From the NCBI RefSeq assembly GCF_033115175.1, contig NC_084831.1, positions 47,834,002 to 47,898,001 on the forward strand: DNA of 64,000 nucleotides, given 5' to 3'. This document shows positions 46,379-57,065 of this stretch, one piece after another (position 1 is the stretch's first letter; every line of letters starts with the position of its first letter). This DNA comes from Lepus europaeus. Lineage: Eukaryota > Chordata > Mammalia > Lagomorpha > Leporidae. The notes under the pieces are model-generated. The model was not told where the DNA came from. It did no database searches and saw only the letters and a program-made list of their open reading frames with translations. The position numbers and the translations under genes were made by a program.

Positions 46379-47053
46379 AGTCCTTATATGTCAGACCTAT
46401 ACACTGAAGTATTAGTGAAATAATTTTTCTGGTTATCTGCTTTAAAATATTGTAGGAGGCAAATTTAAAATGTGCTGAGATAAACTGGTAGATGTTGAAA
46501 ATGCTGATAATTACAGTGGTTAGGGTTATTTATAGCACCCTACTTCAGTGTATGTTTGAAATTTTTCATGAAAAACTGTAATTACCGTGCTTAGTCCACC
46601 TAGGGCACAAATAGCATTTTTCATTAATCAACGAGTAACTAACTTAGTTTTTTTATTTTAAATTGGAGAACAATAACAGAAATACCTTATCATGCTCTGT
46701 AGTTTCTGGCTAATGTGCATCTCCAATCTCACTGATACTGCCAAGTAAGTAAAATTATGATTTGTATTTAATAATGTGAATGCATACAATGAAATTGTTT
46801 TCTTCCCTAGATTCTTGTTCCTTGATTCTCTTAGTAGCCCTTTCTAAAATTTTATCAGCAAATAGTTGTGGAATTATACACTAGGTTGCAATGCGCCCTA
46901 GGAACAGCAGGGGGTGTATGAAAATTCAATTTTTGTATATGTGTTATATAAAATACACAAAATAAATGCAAACATATGTACTTATGATGATAGACTTGAT
47001 AAATGCTATGCAAGCTATATTTAAATGGGAACCTTAAAGAAGAACATGTAATT
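46379..47053. other. No gene; unassigned AT-rich DNA
   Basis: No exon or repeat recognised. Confidence 0.5.
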
Positions 47054-47066
47054 AGAAAGTTGATGG

Positions 47067-47396
47067 ACGGGGCTGGCGCTACGGCGCAGCGGGTTAATGC
47101 CATGGCCTGAAGTGCCGGCATCCCATAAGGGCGCAGGTTCAAGACCTGGCTGCTTCTGATCCAGCTCTCTGCTGTGGCCTGGGAAAGCAGTGGAAGATGG
47201 CCCAGGTCCTTGGGCCTCTGCACCCACATGGGAGACCTGGAGGAAGCTCTGGGCTCCTGGCTTCGGATCGGCGTAGCACCGGCCGTTGCGGCTAATTGGG
47301 GAGTGAACCAGTGGATGAAGACCTCTCTCTCTCTCTGCCTCTCCTCTCTCTGTGTAACTCTGTCTTTCAAATAAATAAATAAATCTTAAAAAAAAG
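47067..47396 (+). mobile_element. CSINE, classic tail type
   Basis: 'cggggctggcgctacggcgc' to 'caaataaataaataaatct'. Perfect 13-base duplication gaaagttgatgga at 47054-47066 and 47397-47409. Confidence 0.95.
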
Positions 47397-47409
47397 GAAA
47401 GTTGATGGA

Positions 47410-47760
47410 TCAGGGCAGGCATTGTGGGGCAGTGGATTTAGTCAATTGCCTGTAATGCCAGCATCCCATGTGAGCGCAGGTTTGAGTCGTGACTGCACCA
47501 CTTTCAATTCAGCTCCCTTCCAATGTGCTTGGGAAAGCAATGGAAGATGGCCCAAATACTTGGGCCCCTGTAACCTACATGGGAGACCTGGATGGAATTC
47601 CAGACTCCTGACTTTGCCCTTGCCCAGCCCCAGCTATTGCAGCCATTTGGGGAGTGAACCAGTGAATAGAAGAGAATAGAAGATCTTTGTGCGTCTCTCC
47701 TCTCTCTCTGTGTGTGTCTCTGCCTTTCAAATAAAAATAAATAAATAAATAAATAAATAG
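47410..47760 (+). mobile_element. CSINE, older classic-tail copy abutting another
   Basis: Head 'gggcaggcattgtggggcag', tail (aaat)n at about 47730-47759. It directly follows the right-hand duplication of the copy at 47067, so the younger copy landed at its 5' edge. Confidence 0.92.
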
Positions 47761-47812
47761 GCCCTGGAAGAAAGCACTTCTTTAATCGATCACGTGAAAG
47801 AAATACCAGAAT

Positions 47813-47946
47813 ACCCGGGCCATAGCAGAGAGCTGGCCTGGAAGAGGGGCAACCGGGATAGAATCCGGCGCCCCGACCGGGACTAGAACCCGGTGTGCCG
47901 GCACCGCAAGGCGGAGGATTAGCCTGTTAAGCCACGGCGCCGGCCC
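47813..47946 (-). mobile_element. CSINE head fragment without a tail
   Basis: Only the tRNA-like head and first body block are present ('gccatagcagagagctggcc' to 'ccacggcgccggcccc'). The 3' half and A-tail are absent. CpG content is that of a young copy. Confidence 0.93.
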
Positions 47947-48165
47947 CAAAAGTCACTGTTGTCCGCTCCTGCTGGACAATTTGGATTAATTTACTTCAAA
48001 TATTATAATGTGAGGCCTGAATAGATTAATGGAGTGTCATTAAGCCAACACACTGCACTAAATTACACTGGTGTTATCAATCACCAATTCCTTCAAGTCT
48101 TGGTCTATACTTACCTTCTCAGTGAAGCCGACCCTGACAACACTGTCTAAAGTTGCAGTTTCCAG

Positions 48166-48393
48166 ATGGGCATCCGGTGTAGTGGTTGTGATGTAAGTCG
48201 AGTTGCTTGCATGCTATATCCACTTCCGATTCCAGTTTTCCTGCTCTTGCAGGTGATGGCTCAAGTAATTGGATCCCTGCTGCCCACATGGAAGACCTAG
48301 ATTGAGTTCCCAGCTTGGGCCTTTGGGGTGCAAACCAGCCAATGAGACCTTGCAATCTCTCTGTGCCTCTCTGTCTCTCAAATAAAATAAGGA
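48166..48393 (+). mobile_element. Old CSINE
   Basis: 'ggcatccggtgtagtggttg', 'ctgctgcccacatggaagac' and tail 'tctctcaaataaaataagg'. Shortened and diverged. Confidence 0.8.
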
Positions 48394-48409
48394 ATTTTTT
48401 TAAATTGTA

Positions 48410-48655
48410 GCTTTAGCTCACTCATACTCCTTTCCCAGTACTTCCCAACCCCAACCCTCCTTGATTTTATCCATACCACTAACCTTTTGACATATTAATT
48501 AATTTACTTGTTTATTATGCTTTTTTTTGTCTCTCTCCCAGCTAGAATGTAAGCTTCACAAAAGAGAGGGTTTTATTTTTTTCTCCATTTTGTTCACTAA
48601 TGTATCCTTACCTCCCAGAATAGTACCTAACAAATTACAGGAATTCTAATAGATT
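48410..48655 (+). mobile_element. L2 3' region fragment
   Basis: 'tcccagctagaatgtaagct', 'gttcactaatgtatccttac', 'ctcccagaatagtacctaac' follow the L2 3' end. Confidence 0.68.
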
Positions 48656-49349
48656 CACCTGAAGTTTATAGAATGTGGAGAACATTTTTAAGAAGAAGAA
48701 AATACAAAATTGGGTTTGCAGATGAATATTTCTTTGAAATGAAAACACAGGTATATATAAAAATTTTAAGTTGACAAGTACCACAAACATTCCAAGTGTA
48801 GAAAATAATATTTTTATAAATTAATCATCCATCTGTAACAATCTATAATATCTATTTTCTACACTTTTGGCTTCATGCTCCTGGATTACCTCATCAAAAA
48901 AAAAAAAAAAAACACCAGTGACTTTTGGATGAGTGTTAAGAACAGAGCAGCTGCCTGGGGCACCAATTTTAGAGATGGGTACTAAACAACACAGACACTA
49001 AAACATCACTGGAAAATAATAAAATGGGGAATACTGCATTTACCAGAACATCTGCGGTTACAACCTCAAGAGGCACCTTGCTTAAGGAGATCTAGTATGT
49101 CAGGTTTTGCATTGTGGAGTAGGGTGAGGGAGATGTGGAACCATGCCCAGGTACGAAAGGTTCATCCTCTTCCACTCTTCCCACCCACATGGCTTTCAAT
49201 CTTTCTTCTAAATATAGAAAACAACAAAAGGAAATTTTAAAGTGTGTATTATCGGCCTTTCCTAGAAATAATAAAAACACGAGACTGGGATTGTGGTTGT
49301 GAACATTTTAAACTTTCCTAGAGCACCATTACTTTTTTTTTTTTTTTTG
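48656..49349. other. No gene; unassigned AT-rich DNA
   Basis: An orphan A-run at 48896-48912 is seen; nothing else assignable. Confidence 0.5.
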
Positions 49350-49520
49350 GTAAAGGTAGCTGTGGTATAACAGAAAAAGAAAAGTTAGAACTAGATGTGA
49401 GTTTGTCTCTGCTGCTTAGCTTTTAACCTTGGGCAAATCAGAAAGGAAAAACTAGTTTTATCATCTATAAAATGGGGATAATAAGTTTCTTTTATGAAAA
49501 GTAAATGAGATAATTGTGTT
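49350..49520 (+). mobile_element. MIR SINE
   Basis: 'ctgctgcttagcttttaacc', 'cttgggcaaatcagaaagg' and 'tatcatctataaaatgggga' follow MIR in forward order. Confidence 0.8.
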
Positions 49521-50111
49521 TAAAACAACTTCTTAGCCAACAAAATATCATATACGTTTGGTATAAAGTTACAAGGTAGTTCATAGTAGCAGTGTAAAAA
49601 TAGTAGTTATGCAGTACATAACAATTCAACTTGTAATTATTAATGGTTAGTTAAGGCAGTGTAAAACACTTTAAGAATCTTAAAGAATCTCAATGTATAG
49701 TCTCTTTGTACCAAGTTTCAAGAAACTAATCTAACTTCAGTAAAGAGTTTTCAACATGTTTGAAATGGATGTTAGAATGAAAGACAGAAACATCTCAAAA
49801 GCTGAACAGGAATTTTGTTCTCTTGCTCACCTGAATGAACACTGAAGGACAGAAGGAGTGACCCTGAACCAAATGAAAGTTCAGCATTAAAAACGACTGG
49901 TTGTGTTCTCAAAATTGCCAGCTAGGTAGTGTGATTCTTAAATGATACTTCTTGTCAGCAAGAAAGATGATCCAAAGAATGAACGAAAATAGCCTCTATG
50001 TAACAGGTGTGATATCTGTAATTTATAAGTGGTGTTCATCTCTCATCAGTTTGTCTTGGTGTCTAGCCAAGAATGAATAGATGCCATTTGTATATTTACT
50101 ACTTCTCAGAA

Positions 50112-50146
<35 letters not shown>

Positions 50147-50750
50147 TTCACAACCTAGTCTTTCTGATCAATATATTCTTTACATGTAAGCAGTATAACA
50201 GACTTCAAGTTTGAGGAATGTGACCTTGAAACTCCATTGGCATGCCCAGTGCTAAAAGCATCTCACTAATTCTTAACAATTCATCTTCAAATAGCAAATA
50301 ATCTTAAAATTAATCTTTAAAAATTTTACATCATTGAAAAATAAAAATTTTACACACATCAGATGCAACATGTTGTTTTGAAATGTATGTAATAGTGCAA
50401 TGGCTACATCAAGCCAGTAACACATGCATTAGTCATAATAGTTGTTTTTGTGGTGAGAAACAAATAATTAAAGTAATAATTTTGAAAGATAGGACAACAT
50501 TAAAGAATAGGATACTATTAAACAAAGGAAGGAAAGAGGGGAAAGAATGAAGAGATGGAAGAGATCAGCACTTCACCTAGTTCTTTTTCTCTTTCTTTTT
50601 TTCTTTCTCTTTAATATCCCCTCCCCGGGCCGGGGGGGGGGGGAGGAATCATGATTCTCATTTCCTCTTACCATTTTTTTTCTACTTATCATACTTTAAA
50701 TTGTGTCTTTATATTGTCCTTGCTTTTCACAATTCCTTTGTCCTTCATGT
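49521..50750. other. No gene; unassigned DNA with orphan A-run
   Basis: A 28-A run at 50115-50142 has no attached SINE or L1 that I can recognise. A G-run lies at 50632-50644. No exon evident. Confidence 0.5.
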
Positions 50751-50928
50751 ACAAGGGTACTTTAAATGTTCGTGGAACAATGAAACTAAAAGGCAAGCTT
50801 ATTTTGGTGCCAAAGACTTTGAAATCCATGCACAGTTTTTCATCATACACATTTTCATGAACTTGATGAGGACCGCTCATTCACGTGTTTTTCAAAATAA
50901 ACATTTCAATTAAATTTATCTTCCATGG
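50751..50928. mobile_element. MITE-like short inverted-repeat element
   Basis: Left end 'acaagggtactttaaatgtt', centre 'actttgaaatccatgcacag', right part 'tttttcaaaataaacatttc' and end 'atcttccatgg'. Right end truncated against a SINE. Same family as the copies at 31908 and 53766. Confidence 0.68.
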
Positions 50929-50934
50929 GGTTAA

Positions 50935-51178
50935 AAATTAATTTGAAAGAGAGAGGGAGAGGGAGAGAGAGAGACAGATCTCATCTGCTGATTCACTCTC
51001 CAAATTTCCACAAAGGCCAGAGCTGGGCCCGGGCCAGGAGGGGAGCTGGGAATTCAGTCCAGGTCTCCCACGTGAGTGGAAGGGTCCCAAGGGTCTGAGT
51101 TATCCCGCGGCCTCCCTGGGTCTGCATCAGCAAGAAGCTGGAGTCAGGAGCGGTGGCCGGCTCTGGGGCGCCGTGTCC
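50935..51178 (-). mobile_element. Old CSINE near the PRKAA2 promoter
   Basis: From 'aaaattaatttgaaagaga' to a worn head near 'ctggggcgccgtg'. About 820 bases upstream of the PRKAA2 ATG and the last SINE before the CpG island. Confidence 0.75.
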
Positions 51179-51919
51179 CTCCAAGAACTTTTTGGAACAG
51201 CTTTGTAATCCACTTCCTGTGCACTCACCATTCCTTCCTGCGCAGCTCTGTCACACACCATTTCCCTACTGTGCATGTATATATGTATATAGGCAGGCGA
51301 TCAAACGCAAACACGGCGACGGGGATTGACTGGGAAGCTGCGCCTCGGTTACAGCTGAGCTCTCTCTTCCATCTAAGGACAAAGCAAGTGAAAACGATGA
51401 AACAGGCAGAGGAGGACAAGTGGGGAGAGCACCGACGTGGGTGCTCCAAGAGCTGGATCAGAAACGGCCGCGACCCCGGCAACTGCCCCTGGCCTCCGCC
51501 TCCCAGCCCACATCGCGGGCTGGGGCGTTGGGCCTGTTTCTCCTCAGATTCTACTCCCACCTCTTCCCACCCCCTCAGGTCGGAGCCAGGTGTCACCCCC
51601 ACGGCCCCATTCTCTCGGCTCTCCCTCAGAGAGCGCCCCCTCCCACCCTCGCCCTCGGGGCGCCGCCGCCCGCCCTCTCAGCACCTGCCGCCTGCGACCC
51701 TCGCCGCGGTCCGCGCGCACCTGGCCGGGCCCCGCCCTCTCTCCCAGCCTGCGCCCCGCGCCCCCAGCTCCGGCTCCGCCACAGGCGTCGGTCACGCCGG
51801 GCCGCGCGGCTCCCCGCTCCGCACTCGGTCGCGCCCTCTCCCGGGACCCCGGCCGCCGGCGCCCGCACCCCCTCGTCGCCTGCGGCCCGCCCCCCGCGGG
51901 TCCCGCTGCACTGTGGGTA

Positions 51920-52091
<172 letters not shown>

Positions 52092-52499
52092 TGAGTACGC
52101 GCCGAGGCCGCAGCCGCGCGGGGCTGGCGGGTGGCTGGGCCGGGCCGAGCAGCGAACCGGCGCAGGGCCCCGCGGCAGGTGGCGCGGCTCCGGGCAGCTG
52201 CGAACGCGGAGCCCGCGCGGGCGGCGGGCAGCGGGCGGCGGGCAGCGCCTCGCCCAGCAGCGGCGCCCCGGCCTGGCAGGCGGGGCTGGGGGCGAGCGCG
52301 AGCGAGTGGGCTGGGGGACAGGGGGTCCTGGGCTCCAGGTCCAACGCCTGTCACCTGGGCGGTGGTCGGGGCCAGGCGCTGCCCTTCTGCACAGCTGGGA
52401 GGTGGTAGCATACCCGTCAGGTGCCCTCCAGCTCGGACACCGTGTGGGGAGAGCTGGGCAGTACTGCAGGCTACCGGTAGATGATTGAGTTGCCGTTTG

Positions 52500-52665
52500 G
52501 TGCCCGGCGCCCTATCAGGGGCGTTACGTGTGATCTCTTTAAATCCTTACTTGGTCCAGCTGTGACCCTCACCTTGCAGGGGAAGCAAACTGGAACCCCT
52601 AAGGGTTGAGTAGCATGCCCAAGGTCACACTGAAATCGGCAGCGCGGGATGAAGTCTAAGATGTC
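52500..52665 (-). mobile_element. MIR SINE fragment
   Basis: 'gcgttacgtgtgatctcttt', 'ccctcaccttgcaggggaag' and 'gcatgcccaaggtcacactg' match the MIR core in reverse, just inside intron 1. Confidence 0.8.
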
Positions 52666-53088
52666 TTCCGGTTCTAGCCTTGCTCAGAGGTCCCTGCTAC
52701 CCCCAGATTCTGTGATGTTGTAGCGCTCTGGGTTGGCAGGGCCTCCTGTTAAGCGGACACCCAGTGGGCCAGCGAGGGTGGGCCTGGGAAACGCTGGAAT
52801 GCCGCTGGGTGGGCTCCGAAAATTAGACCTAGGAGGGCTAGAGGTTGATTGGTTTGAGTGCCGGGGCTCCAGGAAGCCTCTGGGATGATGGAGAGAGAAA
52901 AAGGTATTGGTGTTGGAGAAGGGCTGAGGTCGGAACTGCTAAGACATTTTTGCTGAGGTCTGTTTTCTTGGAGATGCAATTCCACTTAGGGTGTAGAAAA
53001 ATAGCTTGCTTTTGAAAGTTTATACTTCTTATTAGTTAAGTAATTAGTAAGAAGAACTAGTTAGGCATTGAACTTTGCTGAGGGGGGG
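52666..53088. other. Intronic DNA, nothing recognised
   Basis: No exon or repeat recognised. One minus-strand frame of 78 codons has no features. Confidence 0.5.
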
Positions 53089-53090
53089 GT

Positions 53091-53120
53091 GTACACACAC
53101 ACACACACACATACACACAC
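53091..53120. repeat. (AC)n microsatellite
   Basis: About 15 AC units with one interrupting T, directly at the edge of a SINE. Confidence 0.95.
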
Positions 53121-53345
53121 ACAACTTCTTCCATCCACTGGTTCATTTCCCAAATTCAGGAGCTAGAATCTTCATCCAGGTTTCCCACCTGGGTGGAAGG
53201 GGCCCAAGTACTTGAGCCATAACTTGCTGCCTTCCCAGCTCATTAGCAGGAGGCTGGGTCAGAAGTGGAGGAACTGGGACTCCAACCCCAGGCACTCCAG
53301 TATGGGATTTACAGGTCCCAAGTGGTGGATTAAGCAGCTGAGCCC
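53121..53345 (-). mobile_element. Old CSINE, tail replaced by (AC)n
   Basis: 'cttcttccatccactggttc' to 'aagcagctgagccc'. The usual (GA)n/T-rich part is a CA microsatellite here. Confidence 0.82.
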
Positions 53346-53624
53346 TCTTCCTTTTCCATTTTGTTTATCATGAGATTTAGTAATCATGTCCTCTCTCCAT
53401 AATTGGAGCCAGTTTATTAAAAATACTTTGTTGCAAATCCAGAAGTGTAAGGACAATGTTGTTTTTTGTTTTGTTTTTGCTGAAGAAACCTGGGTAGGCT
53501 GGAAATTCTACCCTGCTGTCTCTGTTTCATTGTAGACTTCATGTTTTAACCTCAAGTAAATGTAGAAGAGACTCATTGTTCTTGTGGCAAGATCGGTGGG
53601 AATTTTCTTCCACATATCTGATAC

Positions 53625-54130
53625 CCATTCATTTGTTGAGAAAACACTGAGAACCTGCAGTGTGGTAGGCACTGTGGTAGGCCATGGTGACTCAGGTAGG
53701 AACAAAATCAAATCTTTTATGAGGTTTACATTTTTAATAGAGGAAGACAATACTCAGAACCTACACAAGGGTACTTAAAAAGTTCATGGAATATGGAATT
53801 AAAAGATTTTTTTAGCTGCAAAACAATTTTGAAATCCTTGCATAGCTTTTTCATGTTACATTTTCATGAATGTTTTGAAGACCCCTTAAATGCGAGCATT
53901 TCAAAAACCTTTGCACCAAAATAAACTTTTAATTACATTCTCAAGAGCTTTCTAAAAAAGTACCTTTGTGCACATAATATGAATTTAGTGCTGTTAGAAA
54001 AATGAACCCGGGACAGGAAGGTTAGGAGTTTTATGAGACTTACTGTTTTCAATAAGGTGTTCAGACAAGGCCTCACAAATAAGATACTTGCTTAAAGACT
54101 TGAAAAGTTTGCAAAAGTCTTTGATGCCCT
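53625..54130 (+). mobile_element. L2-like relic split by a MITE
   Basis: 'gaacctgcagtgtggtaggc' and 'gaggtttacatttttaatag' on the left; 'agacaaggcctcacaaataa' and 'cttgcttaaagacttgaaaa' on the right of the MITE. Confidence 0.55.
53766..53968. mobile_element. MITE-like short inverted-repeat element, best complete copy
   Basis: Left end 'caagggtacttaaaaagttc' and right end 'ctaaaaaagtacctttgtg' are near inverted complements. The central 'ttttgaaatccttgcatagc' and 'accaaaataaacttttaatt' are shared with other copies. About 203 bases; mariner-like TA target not clear. Confidence 0.7.
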
Positions 54131-54696
54131 GTAAGGGCTACGAAGTCTTGGATTGTTCTTTAAAGGTTAGAATGGATAATTAGGAGGATAGGTTTAGAAA
54201 TCTAAGAAGACCCAGGGATTGGATTAATACCTATTATGTAACTTGATATTTAATATTATTGCTGGGATCATTAGTTTATGACACTATATAGTTAAGCAAA
54301 CATGCCTTTGCTATTTGTTCACGTAAACTCTCAAAGTTATATAACCTAACACCAGATCCTTTCAAGTTGTGTTACAAGTTTTCTGTTTGTCTTTTTAAAT
54401 TCTTCCAGTGTAATCTGAATGTAGGGTAGAATACACCTCTGGTCAATCAGCTCTTTGTCAAAGGACAGTGTCAATCTTTTTTGTATATTCTTTTGAGCAG
54501 AGTCCAGACCCTGGATTCTTAAAATATAAACAGAAGGAACTTAGAATTAGGAGAAATGTTTTTCCTGGAGAACTCTTTTCCAACAAGCAACCAATTGGGT
54601 AAGTTTTTCTAACACTATGTTAGATTCTCCCTAAAATGACACTGGCTTCCTATCCATGAAGAGAGGCAGTACAATTGTTTATTTAATAAGAATTAT
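54131..54696. other. Intronic DNA, nothing recognised
   Basis: AT-rich with no exon or repeat that I can name. Confidence 0.5.
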
Positions 54697-54712
54697 AAAA
54701 ATTTAATTCTTC

Positions 54713-55052
54713 GGCCGGCGCCGCGGCTCAACAGGCTAATCCTCTGCCTTGCGGCGCTGGCACACCGGGTTCTAGTCCCGGTCGGGGCACCAATTCTGTC
54801 CCGGTTGCCCCTCTTCCAGGCCAGCTCTCTGCTGTGGCTCGGGAGTGCAGTGGAGGATGGCCCAAGTGCTTGGGCCCTGCACCCCATGGGAGACCAGGAG
54901 AAGCACCTGGCTCCTGCCATCAGATCAGCGCGGTGCGCCGGCCGCAGCGCGTCAGCCACGGCAGCCATTGGAGGGTGAACCAACAGCAAAAAGGAAGACC
55001 TTTCTCTCTGTCTCTCTCTCTCACTGTCCACTCTGCCTGTCAAAAAGAAAAA
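54713..55052 (+). mobile_element. Young CSINE, TGTCAAAAA-tail type, in intron 1
   Basis: CpG-rich head 'ggccggcgccgcggctcaac'. Flanked by aaaatttaattcttc (to 54712) and aaaattaattcttc (from about 55053), differing by one T. Sense to PRKAA2. Confidence 0.95.
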
Positions 55053-55150
55053 AAAAATTAATTCTTCAAAGGACAGGTGAAACAAAAACACATGCATTTT
55101 AAAAGCAGCTTTATTGAGGTATATTTTACTTATCAAAAAATCTACCCATT

Positions 55151-55442
55151 GGTGCCAGCATTATAGCACAGTGGCTTAAGCCCTTACCTGTGATACTGCA
55201 TCCCATATCAGAGCACAGGTTCACGTACCAGCTATTCCATTTCCCATCCCTGCTGATGTGCCCAGGAAAGCAGTGGCGGATGACCCGAGTCCTTGGGCCC
55301 TGCCACCTGCGTGGGAGACCCAGAAGAAACTCCTGCTTTCCACTGGGCTCAGCCCTGGTTGTTTTGGACATTTAGAGAGTGAACCAGTGGATGGAAAATC
55401 TCTTCTCTCTGACAAATAAAATAAATAAATCTTTAAAAAAAA
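55151..55442 (+). mobile_element. Diverged CSINE, classic tail type
   Basis: 'ttggtgccagcattatagca' to 'caaataaaataaataaatct'. Confidence 0.88.
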
Positions 55443-55845
55443 GTGTATAATGCAACAGTTTTCAATAACTTTACCAAATGTTACCACCACTTCCAAGATC
55501 ATTTTTTAGATTCCTTTAGAATACCAGTGTAGGATCTTTCATACTGTTTACAGTGAATCCCATCTCTAGCCCCAGCCCCAGGAAACAGTTAATTTGCCTT
55601 GTCTAGGCACTTCTTATAAATGTGGTTATTCAGTGTGGCATCTGTCATATCTGGCTTCTTTAATGATGCTTTTGAGGTTCATGCATTGCCTAATGTGTGT
55701 TATTAATTTCTTCTTTTCATTGTTGAATAATTTCCCATTTTATAGATGTACCACATTTTGTCTATCCCCAGTTGGACATTATTTTACATTTGGGATATCA
55801 CAATAATGCCACCACAACTGTTCACATGCAAGTCGGTATGCAGAG

Positions 55846-55893
55846 TATCTATCTATCTATCTATCCATCCATCCATCCATCCATCCATCTATC
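55846..55893. repeat. Compound (CTAT)n(CCAT)n microsatellite
   Basis: About five ctat units followed by about six ccat units, inside the old L1. Confidence 0.95.
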
Positions 55894-56182
55894 CTTGAGT
55901 AGATACCTAGAGGTGGAATTACTAGGTCATATAACAGTCTTATGTTTAATTTTTTGAAAAAGTGCTGACCTGTTTTTCAAAATGGCTTTATCATTTTATA
56001 GTCTCATCAATAATGTATGAAAGTTCCTTGTCTCCATATCTTTACCAATGTTATTGTTTGTATGATTTTATAGTTATTTGAGTGAATGTGAAATGGTCTC
56101 TCATTGAGACTTTAATTTTGCATTTCCCTAGTGACTAATGGTAGTGAATATCTTTTCATGTACTTGTTAGTCATCAATATAT

Positions 56183-56270
56183 AAGGCTTACTTCAAAAGT
56201 TTGTGGAAAATGGAATTAAAAGATAAGTTTATGTTGCTGTAAATCTTGAAATCCATGCTTGTATTTTTGA
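56183..56270. mobile_element. MITE-like element, left half
   Basis: 'aaggcttacttcaaaagttt', 'ggaattaaaagataagttta', 'cttgaaatccatgcttg' match the left half of the copy at 53766; the right half is missing. Confidence 0.6.
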
Positions 56271-56314
56271 GGAAATATCTTTTTCTATCTTTTGCTCATT
56301 TTTTGATTGGATTG

Positions 56315-56671
56315 TGCTGGTGGTCTGAGTGTGGTTTTTCTCTTTTGAAACTTGTTGAAATTTGTTCCCAGTGTAGCTGCATTAAGAGGTGATGGGACTT
56401 TAACAGGTTGAGAGTCATTGATAGTTTTCTCATGGGAGTGGGTTAGTGACTGCAAAGGGTAGTGGTTATAAAGTGAGGCTGCCTCTTGGGCCTACACTCA
56501 TTCCCCCTTCTTCATTCTGCCTGCAAGTGAAACAGCAGGCCCTCACCAGAAGCCCAGTGGATGCTTTGGGTCTCCCCAGCCTCCACAGTGATGACACAAA
56601 GCACACTTCTTTCCTTTATAAATGACCCAGGCTCAGGCATTCTGTTACAGCAACAGAAAACAGACTAACAT
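56315..56671 (+). mobile_element. ERVL-MaLR solo LTR in intron 1
   Basis: 'ttaagaggtgatgggacttt', 'ttctcatgggagtgggttag', 'aggccctcaccagaagccc', 'cctttataaatgacccaggc', 'acagactaaca' follow MaLR LTRs of the MST/MLT1 group. It splits the antisense L1. Confidence 0.8.
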
Positions 56672-57065
56672 GAGTTATTTGTTATCTTACCCGTTGAGTC
56701 TTAAGAATATTTTGTAAATTGTAAATATAAGTCCTTTATTGGATATGTTTTGCAGGTATTTTCTCCCAGTGTATTGTTTTTCATTCCCTTAATGCTCTTT
56801 CCATGTATGAAATTTTTGAATTTTCATGAGTTTTGATTTACCATTTTTTTTCCTTCCATGGACTATGCTCTTGATATCATAAGAAATCCTTGCCTAGATC
56901 AAGGTCTTTTATGTGTTCTTAAAAATGTTTTTCTGTTTTAGCTACTATATTTAAACTCATGATCCCTTTGGAATTAATTCTCATAAATGGTGTGAGATGA
57001 GGTTTTAAGATAAATTGTTTGCACGTGGATGTTTGATTGTCCTGGTATTGTTTGTTGAAGCACAT

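Larger units (their letters stand above)
55480..57065 (-). mobile_element. Old L1 ORF2 fragment, antisense, interrupted twice
   Basis: The plus strand carries the familiar reverse complement of late L1 ORF2: 'gtaccacattttgtctatcc', 'gatacctagaggtggaatta', 'tttgcatttccctagtgac', 'atgttttgcaggtattttct', 'gtcctggtattgtttgttga'. Interrupted by a MITE-like copy (56183-56270) and a MaLR LTR (56315-56671). No open frame remains. Confidence 0.78.

Noticed and set aside
46855-47422. Minus-strand frames of 171 and 133 codons
   Set aside because: Their N-terminal parts are translations of the CSINE at 47067-47396.
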